Shown here piece by piece: positions 22,366 to 33,936 of a stretch of DNA of 64,000 nt. Positions within the stretch are counted from its first letter, which is position 1. Every line of letters begins with the position of its first letter. Source of the stretch: Cryptomeria japonica (lineage: Eukaryota > Streptophyta > Pinopsida > Cupressales > Cupressaceae); assembly GCF_030272615.1 (NCBI RefSeq), contig NC_081405.1, forward strand, positions 648,185,420 to 648,249,419, written 5' to 3'. Under the pieces are notes generated by a model. It ran no database searches. It was not told the DNA's origin and saw nothing but the letters and a program-made list of their open reading frames with translations. Both the position numbers and the translations under genes were made by a program.

Positions 22366-22880
22366 CTAAGCATCTGTATCAAATACTTTCCAATGGCTTA
22401 CATTATCAGGGACACTAGGCCTATAAATCATTTCAATCCTATATGAATCATCCTTAAATTTTGGGTGTGGTAACAAAAGAGAGGCTGAAACGGCCAACGA
22501 ATCTGCCCTAGTGTTTTGATCCCTTGGTATAGCTTCAATCGAGAAGGTATCAAAAAATTCTATCTCATCCCAAACTTTATTTCTATAATGTCTCAATCTA
22601 TCATTTTTGATTGAATAGGCATTTCTCACCTATCTAACAATCAGCTCCGCATCCCCCTAACTTTGAGCAATTTAATACTTTTACACTTGGCTTCATTTAA
22701 TCCTAACAATAATGCCTCATACTCTGCAGTATTATTAGTACTCTTAAAATCCAACTTGAAAGAAACAGGAAAAATGTTACCATTTGGGGAGAGCAAAACT
22801 ACCTTGGCTCTGGAGCCAGAATTGGCGCAAGTTCCATCAAATTCCATATGCCACAATCCACCATCTTCATCAACTGCTTC
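22366..22880 (-). pseudogene. Element B extra RNase H domain, upstream of RT
   Basis: From 22,865 down it reads WHMEFDGTCANSG (first Asp), TNNTAEYEALLLG (Glu), GDAELIVR (Asp) and QNTRADSLA (Asp). This is the complete D-E-D-D set of the additional RNase H seen in Tat-lineage elements. A TAG stop replaces one codon after ELIVR at about 22,632. It lies between protease and RT, whereas element A has it between RT and integrase. Integrase in B follows directly after the connection RNase H, so there is only one such domain. Confidence 0.8.
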
Positions 22881-22929
22881 TTTAAACTCTTTTTCATCAG
22901 GTGCAAGGATGTGATAGTTTCCAAATTCA

Positions 22930-23690
22930 CATTCTTGAAACAGAATCTAAGCCTTAGGATTATCAAAGGGAAATATTGTGTATTTATTTTTCGGTTTAGG
23001 TTCAAGTTTGATTTTCTATTTCCTGAGTGGAATGATAGCTTCTGACCAGTCCATCTTAATTTCACCTCTAAGTTCCTTACAAAAAGTTCTACTCAAAAGC
23101 ATCTCATAACTTGCTAGAATGTCAGCAACCATGAATAGTCAATTTTACCCTTTTATCAGGACATGTTGCTAGCACTACTTGGACATCCTTTACCTGTCCA
23201 ATAAGAGGGACTTGCTTTCCATCCATTGAATAACATCTCCCAAATGTCTTAGTAAGAGTTAAACCTAAGTACCTAGCTATAGATGAAAGCATTATGCTAT
23301 CTGATGCTCCTAAATCTATTATATAATTGCTAAGCTTTTGACTATTCAGGAGAAGGGATATGTAGAAAGGTTCGGGTTTCAGAACCTTAATGTCAAGCCT
23401 ATCTTCAACATTATGAAAAGAACAAGGATTAACCACGTCAATGGAAGGGCATGGGACAAACATGGGTTTTTTAGCAGTAAACAAATCACTGAGCCCCACA
23501 CATTCATGCATTGAGGAGTCTAAAGAAGAATCTCCTTTTACATACTTGACCAGTTTGTCTAGTTCCTTCGAGTTCAGTTTCAAATATTCTATAGTGGAAA
23601 GTTGAATAGTTGAAGCTTTACAAAACTCAATTATGTCAGAGGGGGAAGGAGAAGAACTATTTTTACTTTTGAGATTCCATTGCAAAATCT
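22930..23690 (-). pseudogene. Element B retropepsin
   Basis: The frame 23,685-23,122 carries SNYIIDLGASDSIML, equivalent to the D-S-G-A active-site loop of related plant elements with Leu for Ser. YLGLTLTKTFGRCYSMDG and GQVKDVQVVLA follow. A frame change near 23,120 leads to ADILASYEMLLSR and IKMDWSEAIIPL, the C-terminal half. The enzyme would cleave the Gag-Pol polyprotein. The catalytic Asp is kept but the frame is broken. Confidence 0.75.
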
Positions 23691-25106
23691 CAACCTCAGG
23701 GGTCTTTGCATGAGAAGGAAAACCATTACTTGTGGGTCTTTACCTTTGTAATTAGCTCCAAAAGAGCTTGCGAAAGGAGCAGGCTGGGAGCTCCATTGAT
23801 TTCTTGTAAGGATTGCCCACGCAGGATCTTCAAGAGTTGCCAAAATATTACCACCTCTTTCTGAATCTGACTCATATTCAAGGTAGAATGATCCAAAGTC
23901 ACCAAGTACCTCTTGAATTTTCTCTGCTTTAGAGAACTCACCTAGTTCATCCTTTGTGTTTTTCATTTGAACATGTCTTATCATATCCAGACAAGAACCT
24001 CCATCATGGTCTGTAGTGAGGTGAAAAGAGCACATAGCACCCTTCTCAAGAGGAGCCTCTATTTGCAATCTTTGCGGGGCAATAGGCAACTACAAAGATT
24101 GTCCATAATTATATTGGTTTGGGGTTTTTCTACTTATATCTTGATAGGGTTGTTGGTAGGAAACTCCAGGTTTCGGTATCTGCCTCTTCAAAGCAATCAT
24201 ATCATTGACTAGCCTTTGAACAATTGGATCAGTTGAAGAGGTGGAAGCTTGGGGTTGACCTTGATGAATTTGCACATTCTTTCTCCATTTCCCGATTGTT
24301 ATTAAGTCATCTTCAAGTTCTATAGCTTCATTTTGTGCAGTCTCGAGATTAGCTAGCCTATTTCTTCTGAGGTGAAAACCAACATCAGAAGGCATGGAGT
24401 TTATAAAGAAACATTGTTGATTATCAGCAGTTGGTCTTTTAGCCTGGGAAATTTTATGGATAATCTTATTATACCTGGCTACATATTCCCTCATTGGTTC
24501 ATGAATTTCTTTTTTCATTTGTGTGAGTTGAGCCAATAGTGAGTGTTCATCATCAGTGCTCTTGAACCTTTTCTCAAAAGTGGATTTTATTGTTTGCCAA
24601 TAAGTTATAGATGCCACTCGTAGATGACTAAACCAATCCACTGCACCTTTAGTAAGAGTTTGAGAAAAAAGCCTAATAGCCACATCCTCAAATTGTACCA
24701 CCAGTATCCCAGTAGCTACATTAAAAGAATTCAAGTGTTCCTCAACTGAGACTTTTCCATCTCCATTAAACCTAGGTAGAACATCCCTTCTTCCTTTTGG
24801 AAGTGGATTATGAGCTCCGAGGGCAAGAGGTCCGACTGCGGCACCCCATGGTTGGGCCATAATGAAAATAGGGTAAATAGTTACAAGAGGAGGAGCTTGA
24901 ACTCCAATAAACATTAGTGCCTACCAATGGCTTGAAGAGGAAGGTATGGGAGTGATCCTGGTAGGAGAGGAAGGCCTACTTTTAACATTTCTTTTCGGAG
25001 TGAAATTTGTGGCAAATAATAACCCTTGCAATTCCTCAAAATAATTATCAATTACCCCCTCTCTCCTTTGTGATTTGGTATAAGGACGAGAATCCAGTGT
25101 TTTCAC
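23691..25106 (-). pseudogene. Element B gag (capsid and zinc knuckle)
   Basis: The N-terminus begins at 25,106 (MKTLDSRPYTKSQRREG). A stop at 24,921 lies in frame with the rest. The frame 24,914-24,090 holds the plant retrotransposon gag core: RRDVLPRFNGDG, VEEHLNSFN, AVDWFSHL, YWQTIKSTFEKRF and MREYVARYNKI. After another stop, 24,089-23,631 begins with a zinc-knuckle-like C-x2-H-x4-H-x4-C (CSFHLTTDHDGGSC). Gag would form the particle and bind element RNA. Two stops and a frame change toward the protease make it a pseudogene. Confidence 0.8.
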
Positions 25107-25270
25107 CCCTAGGGTTCCTAAGATATCTAAGCAAAACTTTCAACCTCAGCGATGTTCCTGAGTTATGGAAATTTGTCTCAAACAAAGAAAAACTATGGAT
25201 ATTGTTGATTATGAGTTCAATTATATCATGCCTGTGGCATGCTGGTCTTTTGAATGTTCGACTTATTCCT

Positions 25271-25287
25271 CCCCACCAGAGTCGCCA
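25271..25287 (-). other. Element B primer binding site
   Basis: The minus strand reads TGGCGACTCTGGTGGGG directly after the 5' LTR. This closely resembles the tRNA-Arg type PBS known from Tat/Ogre elements (one base different from what I remember). It fixes the LTR's inner edge at 25,288. Confidence 0.8.
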
Positions 25288-28200
25288 AAAATCTATAAGC
25301 GAACGGATTTTACCTTTCTTTAAATTAATGATTTTTTCATTCTGTCACCTTCTTTTAAAGACAAAAGTTCACTATACAGTTGGGTAAGTGTAACATATAC
25401 TACTTCCCTCTAAATTTTGTTTTGATAGGTACAACTCCCTTCATTAGTTATTCAAGGAATAATCTATTTTATTTTCAATTGGTATGCTTTTAACTTGAAA
25501 GCACATAAGGCTACCTACTTCATTCTTAGATGAGAGGCTAATGATCTACACATATTTCAAGGAAAAATAAGTTTTTCTTAATGCTTCAATACGAGAAATA
25601 GAAGTGGCTGAAACAAAGTTCAGAACACCAGTTTTATAATTCATAAAAATAGATGAGAGAGGAAATCTCCTTTCAAAACATGAATCTTTTAAACATTCAC
25701 AGGAAGGAAACTTAGAAAAATAATAATATTCTACACCGGAAAGGCGATCACTGTCATTTGATTTAGATCAACATATGCAAAGATATACCACTACGTAGAT
25801 TCAAAACTCAAAGGTTTCTCTTTCTCGCAAAATAGTATGATGCTTTATGTATATATATCTTATGTAACAAAGACACAGTCAATACATCTATAAAACCCTT
25901 TTCAATTCTTGATCTTTAAAGTTTGATGACTTCCTTCAACAAAACAACACTTCTCAAAACAAAAAGAAACTAAGTAAAAACTCCCAATATTCTAACCAAA
26001 ATCTAACCCTTATCCCATCCATCTTAGTCTAATTTATAGTTTTTAGAATAGAGGAGGTCTCCCTAAAAACCCAACCTCCTCGAAATTGGTTATGAAACTA
26101 ACAGAGAAAATTTGGGACAGATGTCCCGAAGTCTTTTGCATAAACATGAAAGATACATAAAAATAGGGCCTTGATCAATGCATTATGCTACTTTGCCATC
26201 ATCATCTTCTTCTCTACTTTCCTAGGCATCGTGGGCAGTTGTGAGTTCTTGGATTATTGATTGGTTTGGAACCTTCATAACATTGAGTTTTGTCTTGGCC
26301 GCTTCTTTGTTCCATCTGTGCTTCACCATCTTTTTGGCATGCTTCGGTAACTGATCGTTATCGATAAATGTCATGGACTCGATCCGAGTAACCCACATTA
26401 TATCCTCAAGAGTGAAACTGCCCTTGGCTTTGATTTTCTCCATGTATATCCTAAAAACTTTTATTGTATCTTGCGTGTTTAGCTCGCAAATCCCTAACTG
26501 CCAATCATGGTCACGATTAACCACCTTGTTGTCATTAACTAAACTGCATTGGAGGTCTTGGAGTTCATACATAGAAGCCTTAGCATCGAAGATCACAGAT
26601 TTGAAGGTGAGCACCCGCCACATTATGGTCTTCTTCAGCACGAAGAGTTGACATTCATCTGTTACCAACTTGATTGAATGTTCTGTCAAAAACTTGGTAG
26701 CTCCATATTCTTCTATTTTAGTGAACATAGGAAAGACATTCTCCTCTTTGTGTTCCTCTTTCTCCCATGGCGAAACTTGGTTTTGAATCTCTGCAATGAG
26801 GCTCTGCATCTCATCACATAATTTTCAGGAGTTCATGATATACTTTTCTCCGTCTTTAATTACTCCTTCAATCCATCTTTCAACAACATCTACAATGCTT
26901 TTATCTCGTTGAACCTGACTCATTAGCTTTTTATTTTCTGGTGAAGTAGGATCAAAACTCTCTATAGCGTGGGATATAGTAAGTGCTCCGGAGCAACTGA
27001 TGTTGTCAATGAATTGAGCAAGGATGCTTATAGGCCGCTTTAGCTCTCTCTCTTTTCCCACCCATCTTTCTCCGACCTGGTGAGCATTTTCTTTGTGGAT
27101 ACTTGGAAGAAATAGTTATCTGAATCTCTACTCATGTTTCCTAGGTCCACCTTAGTGACCTCAAAATCTTCTGCGCTTTTTTCCTTGTCCTCTTCCTTGG
27201 GTTTGTATGAGGCAATCTCGGCAACCCACTTTCCGATCCCTTCATCACTATCTAGTCGAGCAGTTGTTTTGAACCTTTTTGGCTTGGGGCCCTTCTCTAT
27301 GTACTTAACGACCATATCTTGAATTGGAATAGTCATGGGAATGGAACTCCATTTTCTATTCACTGAAGTGATCAGCCACTTAGGGGTTGTGTTGGAACTA
27401 GTTGCTCCTTTGATCTTTTTGGAGGGTGGTGTCATAGCTACGGTAACCACATGGGAATCTAGGGCATTAGCAACGTCATTGTCCAGATCTTCAACCTCAA
27501 ATATCTGAGCTTCCAGAATCTTATCCTTCACCTCTGTATCCTTAGCTTGATCCATCCTTCTCTGAGCAGGACTTCATGACCAGGTAAGTCGAGGAGTGGA
27601 GAAACCCAAAGATGGATTAGACTTGTGCCTAACCTGAGGCGGATTTTTATCCTTACCTGTAGGAACAGGCATAGAAGCATCATTAGAAAAATGCTTTGGT
27701 GAATGCAGAGTAACCTCACTATTTCTCATAGAGTTAGACTTGGTGCCTAATTTCACTGCTTTCTTCCTTTCAATCCATTCTGTGGTTCTCTCCAAAACCC
27801 TTTTTGTTTTTAGTTGTATATCATCCTCTTCTTCCTCACCCCAATTGATACAAGACACTTCGGTTTCGGCTTGAGCTAAGTATCTAGGTTCAAACAATTC
27901 TAGATAATCTTCTTCAAGCGCGTCTATGTCAAGCTTTACCTGCAATGAAATAACTTACTCCAACACCATCCTCATGTTTCCCCTTTTGAACACCTCGAGT
28001 TCATCACTGCAATCCTCCCAGAAGTCCTCTAATTGTGGAATTGGGAGATACGACATTAGACCAAGACTTCGGGAGAAACACTTATTATCAAAACCTTTCC
28101 TTTCATGGTACAGGGGAAAATTGAAGTTCTTGAGGTCCATTCCAATACTCAAAGCGTCTGACATTGAGCTGCAGGATAACACACCAAATTGAATGGGAAA

Positions 28201-30250
28201 ATGTCTCTCCCATTTGTCCTTGGCTTGAGCCTTTTTAATCACAGTAGTCAGCCACCTACATACCTCTACTAAAACAAAACAATCTGAACAAAAATGAGGA
28301 AGCTTGAAGGGCTCTTCCTCAAAACTACCTATCCTTATATAGCAGAAGTGAGGGAACTGGATAAAGAAGTTGCCAAACCTCTTCACCAATGTGTGTGCAT
28401 CCTTAGAAATTCTTTTGGTTTTCATATTCTTTAATTCATTGCACAAATCTCATAGAAAGGCATTGTGTACACTCCTAAAGTCTTGCAAGGCATTATCCTT
28501 TTGCAACATAGGGTAAAAATCATATACGGGGACCTCCTCCTTAGTGGGTTGTCTAGGTATTCCAACTATCTCCTTAACACATGCCAAACAGTATATAAGA
28601 TATGAAGACATGAAAAAATTTTGCTTAAACTATTTGGCAATACTCAGCTGCTCCCTCATTGAATCAACAATCAACTCTGCCCAATCAAGGTATTGCTTCC
28701 CTTCTAATACTAGTTGCACATAGCAATAAATCCATTCATCGAAACTGTAGGCTTTCGCAGAGCCTCTGACTCGGTGCAATAGTAACATGACATTGTGAAC
28801 GTGAGGCAGCATATGATTCTTATTGGGATTCTTGGGCAATTTGGAACCGCCCCTTTGAGGAACCTTCAACCAATATTTTTCTACATTATTTCGGTGCCCG
28901 GTTCTGTTTGCATTGTACTCGGTGATTGACTGGGCGGGAGAAAAGTTTGAGAACTGGTAGTCAGGTAGCTTGAAAATAGAGGAAATTACTTCACGGTTAA
29001 TGGCAAGGAGGGTTTCACCATTGTCTCTCTTGATGGTTTCAGAGCCTGGATCATACCTAGCAATACATTCCCTAACCAATTCTAGGCAAGGCATAGCTGG
29101 GGGAAAGGCTGCCTCCTGTATGAGACCACTACTTAAAACTTCCACACCAAAAGAACCATCAATTCCCTTGAACACCCTTTCTTTTAAAACTTCAAGATTT
29201 TCCCCTTTAAGGTTGGTATCGCTAACTATGGGCTCTTTACATGCAAGACTAAAAACATTCCCGAATAGGTGCAACGTGGACTTCATAATTCATGAATGAC
29301 AAAGCCTTATTTACCTTCAACAAACCTTACTACAAGAGAAGAAATGTAGGTAAAAATCACTGGAGAGGACAAGAAATGGACTCACCTTCATAGTTGAGAG
29401 CAACCAGATGACTACTAGTAAACAAACCTTCTATCCAAGAAAAATAACACTGCAACGACGAGGAACAAATTTTCAGAGAATAAATCCTCTCATACCTTAT
29501 AGAAGGAGCAATAATGCGGACTTATTAAGTGCAATAATTTCAATCATCAGTTTAAGGGTATTGAGCTTGTGGATTGGACATCGCATGCATGCATTGAATG
29601 CATGGTGGCATTTTTGAAATAACCACCAGTTCTCGAAATGATTACTTGCCTCGAAACTCCAACAATTGATGTCACCCAAGATATGGTTTGCCTTCCTCAT
29701 ACAATTAATGCACCATCAAATCTTTTAACTCACGGGACCCACCAAATTTCAACACACATGAACATTTTGAATAGACTTCATTGAGGTTCAAGTAGTTCAA
29801 GGCGTACACCACGCCCAGGAGAAATATTTTCTAAAAGGACTAACTATGTCATGTGTTGCTGACCATTTGAACTGTGTTGAACATATTGAACACATTTGAA
29901 CCTTTTGAACTAGGTTCAAAGAGTTCAACGCCTGGAGAGATGATATAACACATCACTGAACAAGACCAATAAGGAACCATTGTAAAACACTTTAAAAGAT
30001 TGTTAGTATGAAAAACCCCCAAGACACCTAAGAACCCACCGAACCTAAATGAAGCTAATGAACCTGGTTCAAAATTGTTCAATGTGTTCATGGAGTTGGA
30101 CCAATTACTAAAACTCGGCATATTTTATTTAAAGACAATTTAAAAATGGACTAGGGCTTGAACCGAGGCATTGCAAGAAAGACAAGGACTCCGAATGAAA
30201 TTTTATAGAGTGATTTACTCCTGTTGTGAAGGATAAATGACGTAGTAACA
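25288..30250 (-). repeat. Element B 5' LTR (about 4.96 kb)
   Basis: It begins on the minus strand with TGTTACTACGTC at 30,250 and ends at the PBS. It is homologous to 5,760-10,708 along its full length. It contains a second copy of the LTR reading frame. Confidence 0.87.
26183..29286 (-). pseudogene. LTR-embedded reading frame of element B, right copy
   Basis: The same protein as the frame at 6,641-9,741 starts at 29,286. It runs 218 codons to a stop near 28,627, then continues through 28,446-27,955, 27,945-27,574, 27,555-27,040, a frame change, 27,061-26,825 and 26,809-26,222. Several stops here (after AK, FL and VLE near 28,627, 28,448 and 27,953) are sense codons in the left copy, and the reverse also holds (left stops near 9,226 and 8,845). 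The frame was therefore largely intact when B inserted. The protein has a globular N-terminus (EWIYCYVQLVLEGKQYLDW), a long charged middle, and a C-terminal helical part ending acidic. Function unknown. Confidence 0.65.
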
Positions 30251-30255
30251 GTGAG

Positions 30256-31567
30256 AAGATTCAGATTGGGTAGAATCCTCTTCAAGAGTCTTGGGATCAC
30301 TAGAGGGAACAAGGGAATTTGAGGAAGAAGAGATGTTGGAGGAAGGAGAAAAAATGGTTGGGGAAGAACTATTTGAGGAAGAATTAGAAGAAGATGTTTG
30401 AAAAAAAGCTTGAAGATTGGTATCAACAAATAAGGTATACATCTTGTTATTATAAATGAACTTAACTTGCCTATGTAAAATAGAAGGGACAACTTGCATA
30501 TTATGAATCAAAGGTCTTCCTAATAACAAATTATAAGTCAAATTATTAGGCATGAAATTAATAGGTGTGGGTAAGATAATAAGTCATACCTTAACAGGTA
30601 AGGTTATAATACTAGTGAAGACCTAGCCACATTATCAAAGTCACAAATAGTGAGAGAATCAGGTTTGTTGTAGAGAGAAGTATCCACTTTAATCTTATGC
30701 AATAAGTTAACACTACAAACGTTGAGGTCAGAGCCATTATTTAGAAGGGTTCATCTTATAGCATTACCATTGATAAGAAAAAAAATCATAAGAGGATAAT
30801 ATTGGTGTTTAACTTCATGAGGAGGTAACTCATCTTGGGTGAACACAATTTGACCTTTACGTGTTTTAATGGAGTCAATCAAAGAGACCATATTATTAGA
30901 TGTCATGATGAGTGGGACATCCAAGGTCTTTAAAGCATCTTATAAAATTCCATGATATGTGGAATAAGTTTTAATTAGATCCCAAAGGGAGATCTTGGTA
31001 GGAGTTGCTTTAAGTTGTTCAATAAGATCATACTCCTTACCTAGTCTTTGTGAAATACAAGGTGCTTGAGGAAGAATATGTTGAGGATTAGGAAGAGAAG
31101 TTGGAATAAATGGAGCAGTATTATGTTTCCTATTTTTTCTTGTGTTATAGGTATGAACAACCGAATTATAACTCTCTCTATTTATTTATCTAGAATACTC
31201 ATAAGGACTGTTAGTGGGATACCCTCCTTGCATGGTGATAACGGGTTTATTAGGAGTGCAAAAGGGATCATTACCATAACCACCTTGAACCATAAAGAGA
31301 GGCTTGTTAAGAGCTTATGATTTGGAGAAGGACAAGAGCCTTGAACCATAAAAGGGGGTTTATTACGAAGTGTTTGAAAGTTAAGTTCATTTAGATTTAT
31401 CATGTTGATTAATCTTTTAGATGTGTGATCTTTATTTGAAGAGGTTGGTATAGATATATAATCATTAAGAGCATAATCCAACATAGCATGGTCATATCTA
31501 TTCAATCGTTTGTGTTTAGACTCAAAAGGAGACACGTCATCATAAAGAGGATTATTGTCAACTACCA
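30256..31567 (-). pseudogene. Element A retropepsin ORF (C-terminal part)
   Basis: From 31,567 down it reads VDNNPLYDDVSPFESK and NKPPFMVQGSCPS, then, across frame changes and stops, ILPQAPCISQRLGKEYD and NNGSDLNVCSVNLLHK (protease active-site loop with the first Asp lost). It ends NLTYNLLLGRPLIHNMQ and RQVKFIYNNKMY in the frame 30,553-30,215. A Ser-rich linker follows without the TAG found in C1 and C2. It parallels the C-family 738-aa ORF and joins, across B, to the G-patch at 5,754. The frame's upstream start is lost to copia D. Confidence 0.75.
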
Positions 31568-32250
31568 TGTTAGAATAACTAGTGAACAACTAAGAGGGGG
31601 GGGTGAATCAATTGTTAACAGATTATGAAAATTTAAGCAAACAAAACCTTTTACCAAAATGTATAAACCAAATATTGGAATAACAAATATATCAATTAAG
31701 CACAAACATAAATCATAAGCCAAATACCGTGCATCCACAAAACATAACACCAAGATTTGTATGTGGAAAACTTAGTAAAGGGAAAAACCACAGTGGGAAG
31801 CCTGACCACAGTCAGATGATACTTCTGCAGTAAGTATTTGATTACAATAAGGGGCCTGCACATGCAGGAAGGCCAATAGCTTAGAGCCCACTGCTCATCT
31901 CAAAAGGAGCCTCACTGACTACAAAAGAAATCCAAACTACAATTCAAAAATAAGAATGAACTACAAGAATAACATCTCCTATGCTTGAGTATAGTTCTGG
32001 TTAAGCTCAATGTCAGAGGTCTTTTAACCTATTACACAAACCCAATTCGATCACCTATGTTCAACCAAAACCTCTGCATATGATTACAACTTTATTCGCA
32101 CACAGATAATCTCATAACCTTGACCGATGATCTACAAAGAGATCTTACATTATATTTATACCAACCTAGCACCTAAATAATTAGGTCGGCCATCTAAAAG
32201 ATAATACAATAAATCCATTACATAAACCCACAAACCAATGATAAACCAAG
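31568..32250 (-). repeat. Copia element D LTR, 3' portion
   Basis: The minus-strand 3' end reads GTTATTCTAACA at 31,568, next to element A coding text. The pyrimidine run near 31,597-31,604 and the block CCACTGTGGTTTTTCCC near 31,780-31,797 resemble the LTR at 58,135-58,160 in opposite orientation. C2 interrupts this LTR; the rest is 40,779-41,317. Confidence 0.65.
32246..32250. repeat. C2 target site duplication, left (ccaag)
   Basis: Identical to ccaag at 40,774-40,778, immediately outside the opposite LTR end. Confidence 0.9.
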
Positions 32251-33921
32251 TGTGTGGGGGAAAAAGTGACACTAAGAAAACATGCCCTAATCTCACTTTC
32301 AACCACACACTTGTGGAATACGAAAGAGCCTAGAGGTATCACACAATTGGCTACTTCTTCTTGTGGAAGAGAGAGCCACGGGCTACCTATTAGGATTTCT
32401 ATTCCTTTGTTGTAATTGAAAGATGAAATGATGCAAGTTCAATTCCTAACCCCAAAATGCAAGTATGAACTAATGACAAGATTGCAGAATTGAACTTAAA
32501 CAATGGAAAGATGTAAATACAAGGATAAGACAAGAATGAAAATGCGTACCCGGAGTTAAAATCTGACTGAAAATGTTTGGGATGGGGGCGCGGGCGCCAC
32601 TGTCCTGATTTTGCCCTGAAACTGCTCCAGAAACTGCTGTTTTTGCACTCTGGAAAAGCTGTCAAAAATGCTGAAAATGCTGTCTGTCAGGAGGACCAGG
32701 GCACCCAGCGCCCCTATCCCAGGGACCAGGGTGCCCAGCGCCCCTGTCCTGGTAGGACCAGGGCACTCCACGCCCCTGTCCTGGTCTTCTGGGTTGAAAC
32801 TTGGTGTGTTATTCTGTCTCTGTCTGCTTCTCCCGGATCTGCAATTTGCGGCGTCGTCCGAATCCTGAAACCTGCACTTATATCTGAAAAGGTGTTTGGG
32901 CGGCTATATAGGGTTTTGCCTTAGTCAAACCCCCGCTTCGGTGATTTCCACCTCCACGAATAGCCAAGTTGTATTGTAAAATGTATTGTGTGTGCAGACC
33001 TAGTGTGTGTGCAAGGTCCTAAAATGCAAGAAAGCAAACTAGAGCAACCTAGAAAGTAAACCCTAATTGCTTGTAAATGATAATGTAAATGTTCTAAATC
33101 AAGATGCAAAGTGATCTAAAGCATGAATAAATGATATATTGAAGCTTATGCAAAGACATGAAAACAACATGAAATCATACCCAACCCTCAAGAGAGAAGT
33201 ACAAGCCAATCTTCAGTCGGTAATCTCCTATTGTTCTTCAATGTCTTCCAAGCCCTAAATGAATGAATGAAATTGATGAATGCTTGATGGATGGATGTTG
33301 ATTGTTGTTGAAGTCTTCGAAGATCTTCTCTTTCGCTGCATAGAAGGTCCTTGAAAGCCCAAAAATCGGATCCTTTCAAATGAAGAAAGAGAGCTCTTAT
33401 ATATGAAACCCTAGGTCTTAATTTCGACTTTTGGCCGACCTAGAGATTGAATATCCTGCCAATTTCTTGGGGTTAAGCTTTATTTTATGATTGGATCGCG
33501 CTCCTAAAATTTCGGGAAAAATGTCCGGGACCATGTGCACCGGGCACCACGGTCCTGACAACTTTTCACCAAATTTTCAGGGCCGTCGGATATGATGATT
33601 TTAGAGAGAATCCCGAAGTTACAGGTGATTTTGAGATGTTTTGACCCCCGAAATCAAGCCCCCAAGTTCAAAATAGGACCTCATTAGGGTTTTTGATTAA
33701 ATGATGTATTGGAAGAATAAAATGAAAAAGGCACACTTTAATGAAAGGGCCCAACTTTATGATGTGGAAGATGATGAAATAGAACCTTAGACCTAATTAA
33801 TTTGATTAATTAAGTGCTAAAGGGGAAATGCAATGCAAAATGCAAAATGGGCCAAGGCGGGTGCTAAACTAGGTGTGAAATTGTACCACCCTAGCAAGTG
33901 CGTACAATTTACGATGCTACA
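32251..33921 (-). repeat. C2 3' LTR
   Basis: 1,671 bases, nearly identical to 39,102-40,773. It has three GC-rich repeat units at about 32,690-32,782. Confidence 0.92.
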
Positions 33922-33936
33922 TTTAGCCCCCACTTT
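33922..33936 (-). other. C2 polypurine tract
   Basis: Minus strand AAAGTGGGGGCTAAA, the same as in C1, directly before the 3' LTR. Confidence 0.85.

Larger units (their letters stand above)
5760..30250 (-). mobile_element. Element B: giant-LTR Ty3/gypsy retrotransposon inserted in A
   Basis: Two directly repeated blocks of about 4.95 kb (5,760-10,708 and 25,288-30,250) flank an internal region of gag, protease, RNase H, RT and integrase on the minus strand. A PBS of the Tat/Ogre kind lies inside the right LTR. The flanks gttag (5,755-5,759) and gtgag (30,251-30,255) look like a 5-bp target duplication with one change. Without C1, B is about 16 kb. RT has a mutated active site, and several frames carry stops, so this copy is dead. 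Confidence 0.85.
1735..31567 (-). mobile_element. Element A: Tat/Ogre-like Ty3/gypsy retrotransposon, 5' truncated and interrupted
   Basis: A is read on the minus strand in two pieces, 30,256-31,567 and 1,735-5,754. The order is retropepsin, G-patch linker, RT, RNase H, a second RNase H, integrase. The pieces belong together because protein homology to the C-family ORFs runs across the gap. The right piece ends just before the segment that begins again at 5,754 (FSNTPKDVFSP, then GSLDFNPTF). Element B fills the gap, flanked by gttag/gtgag. Copia D cuts off A's 5' side at 31,567. No LTR of A is visible. Many stops and frameshifts show it is old and inactive. Confidence 0.75.
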
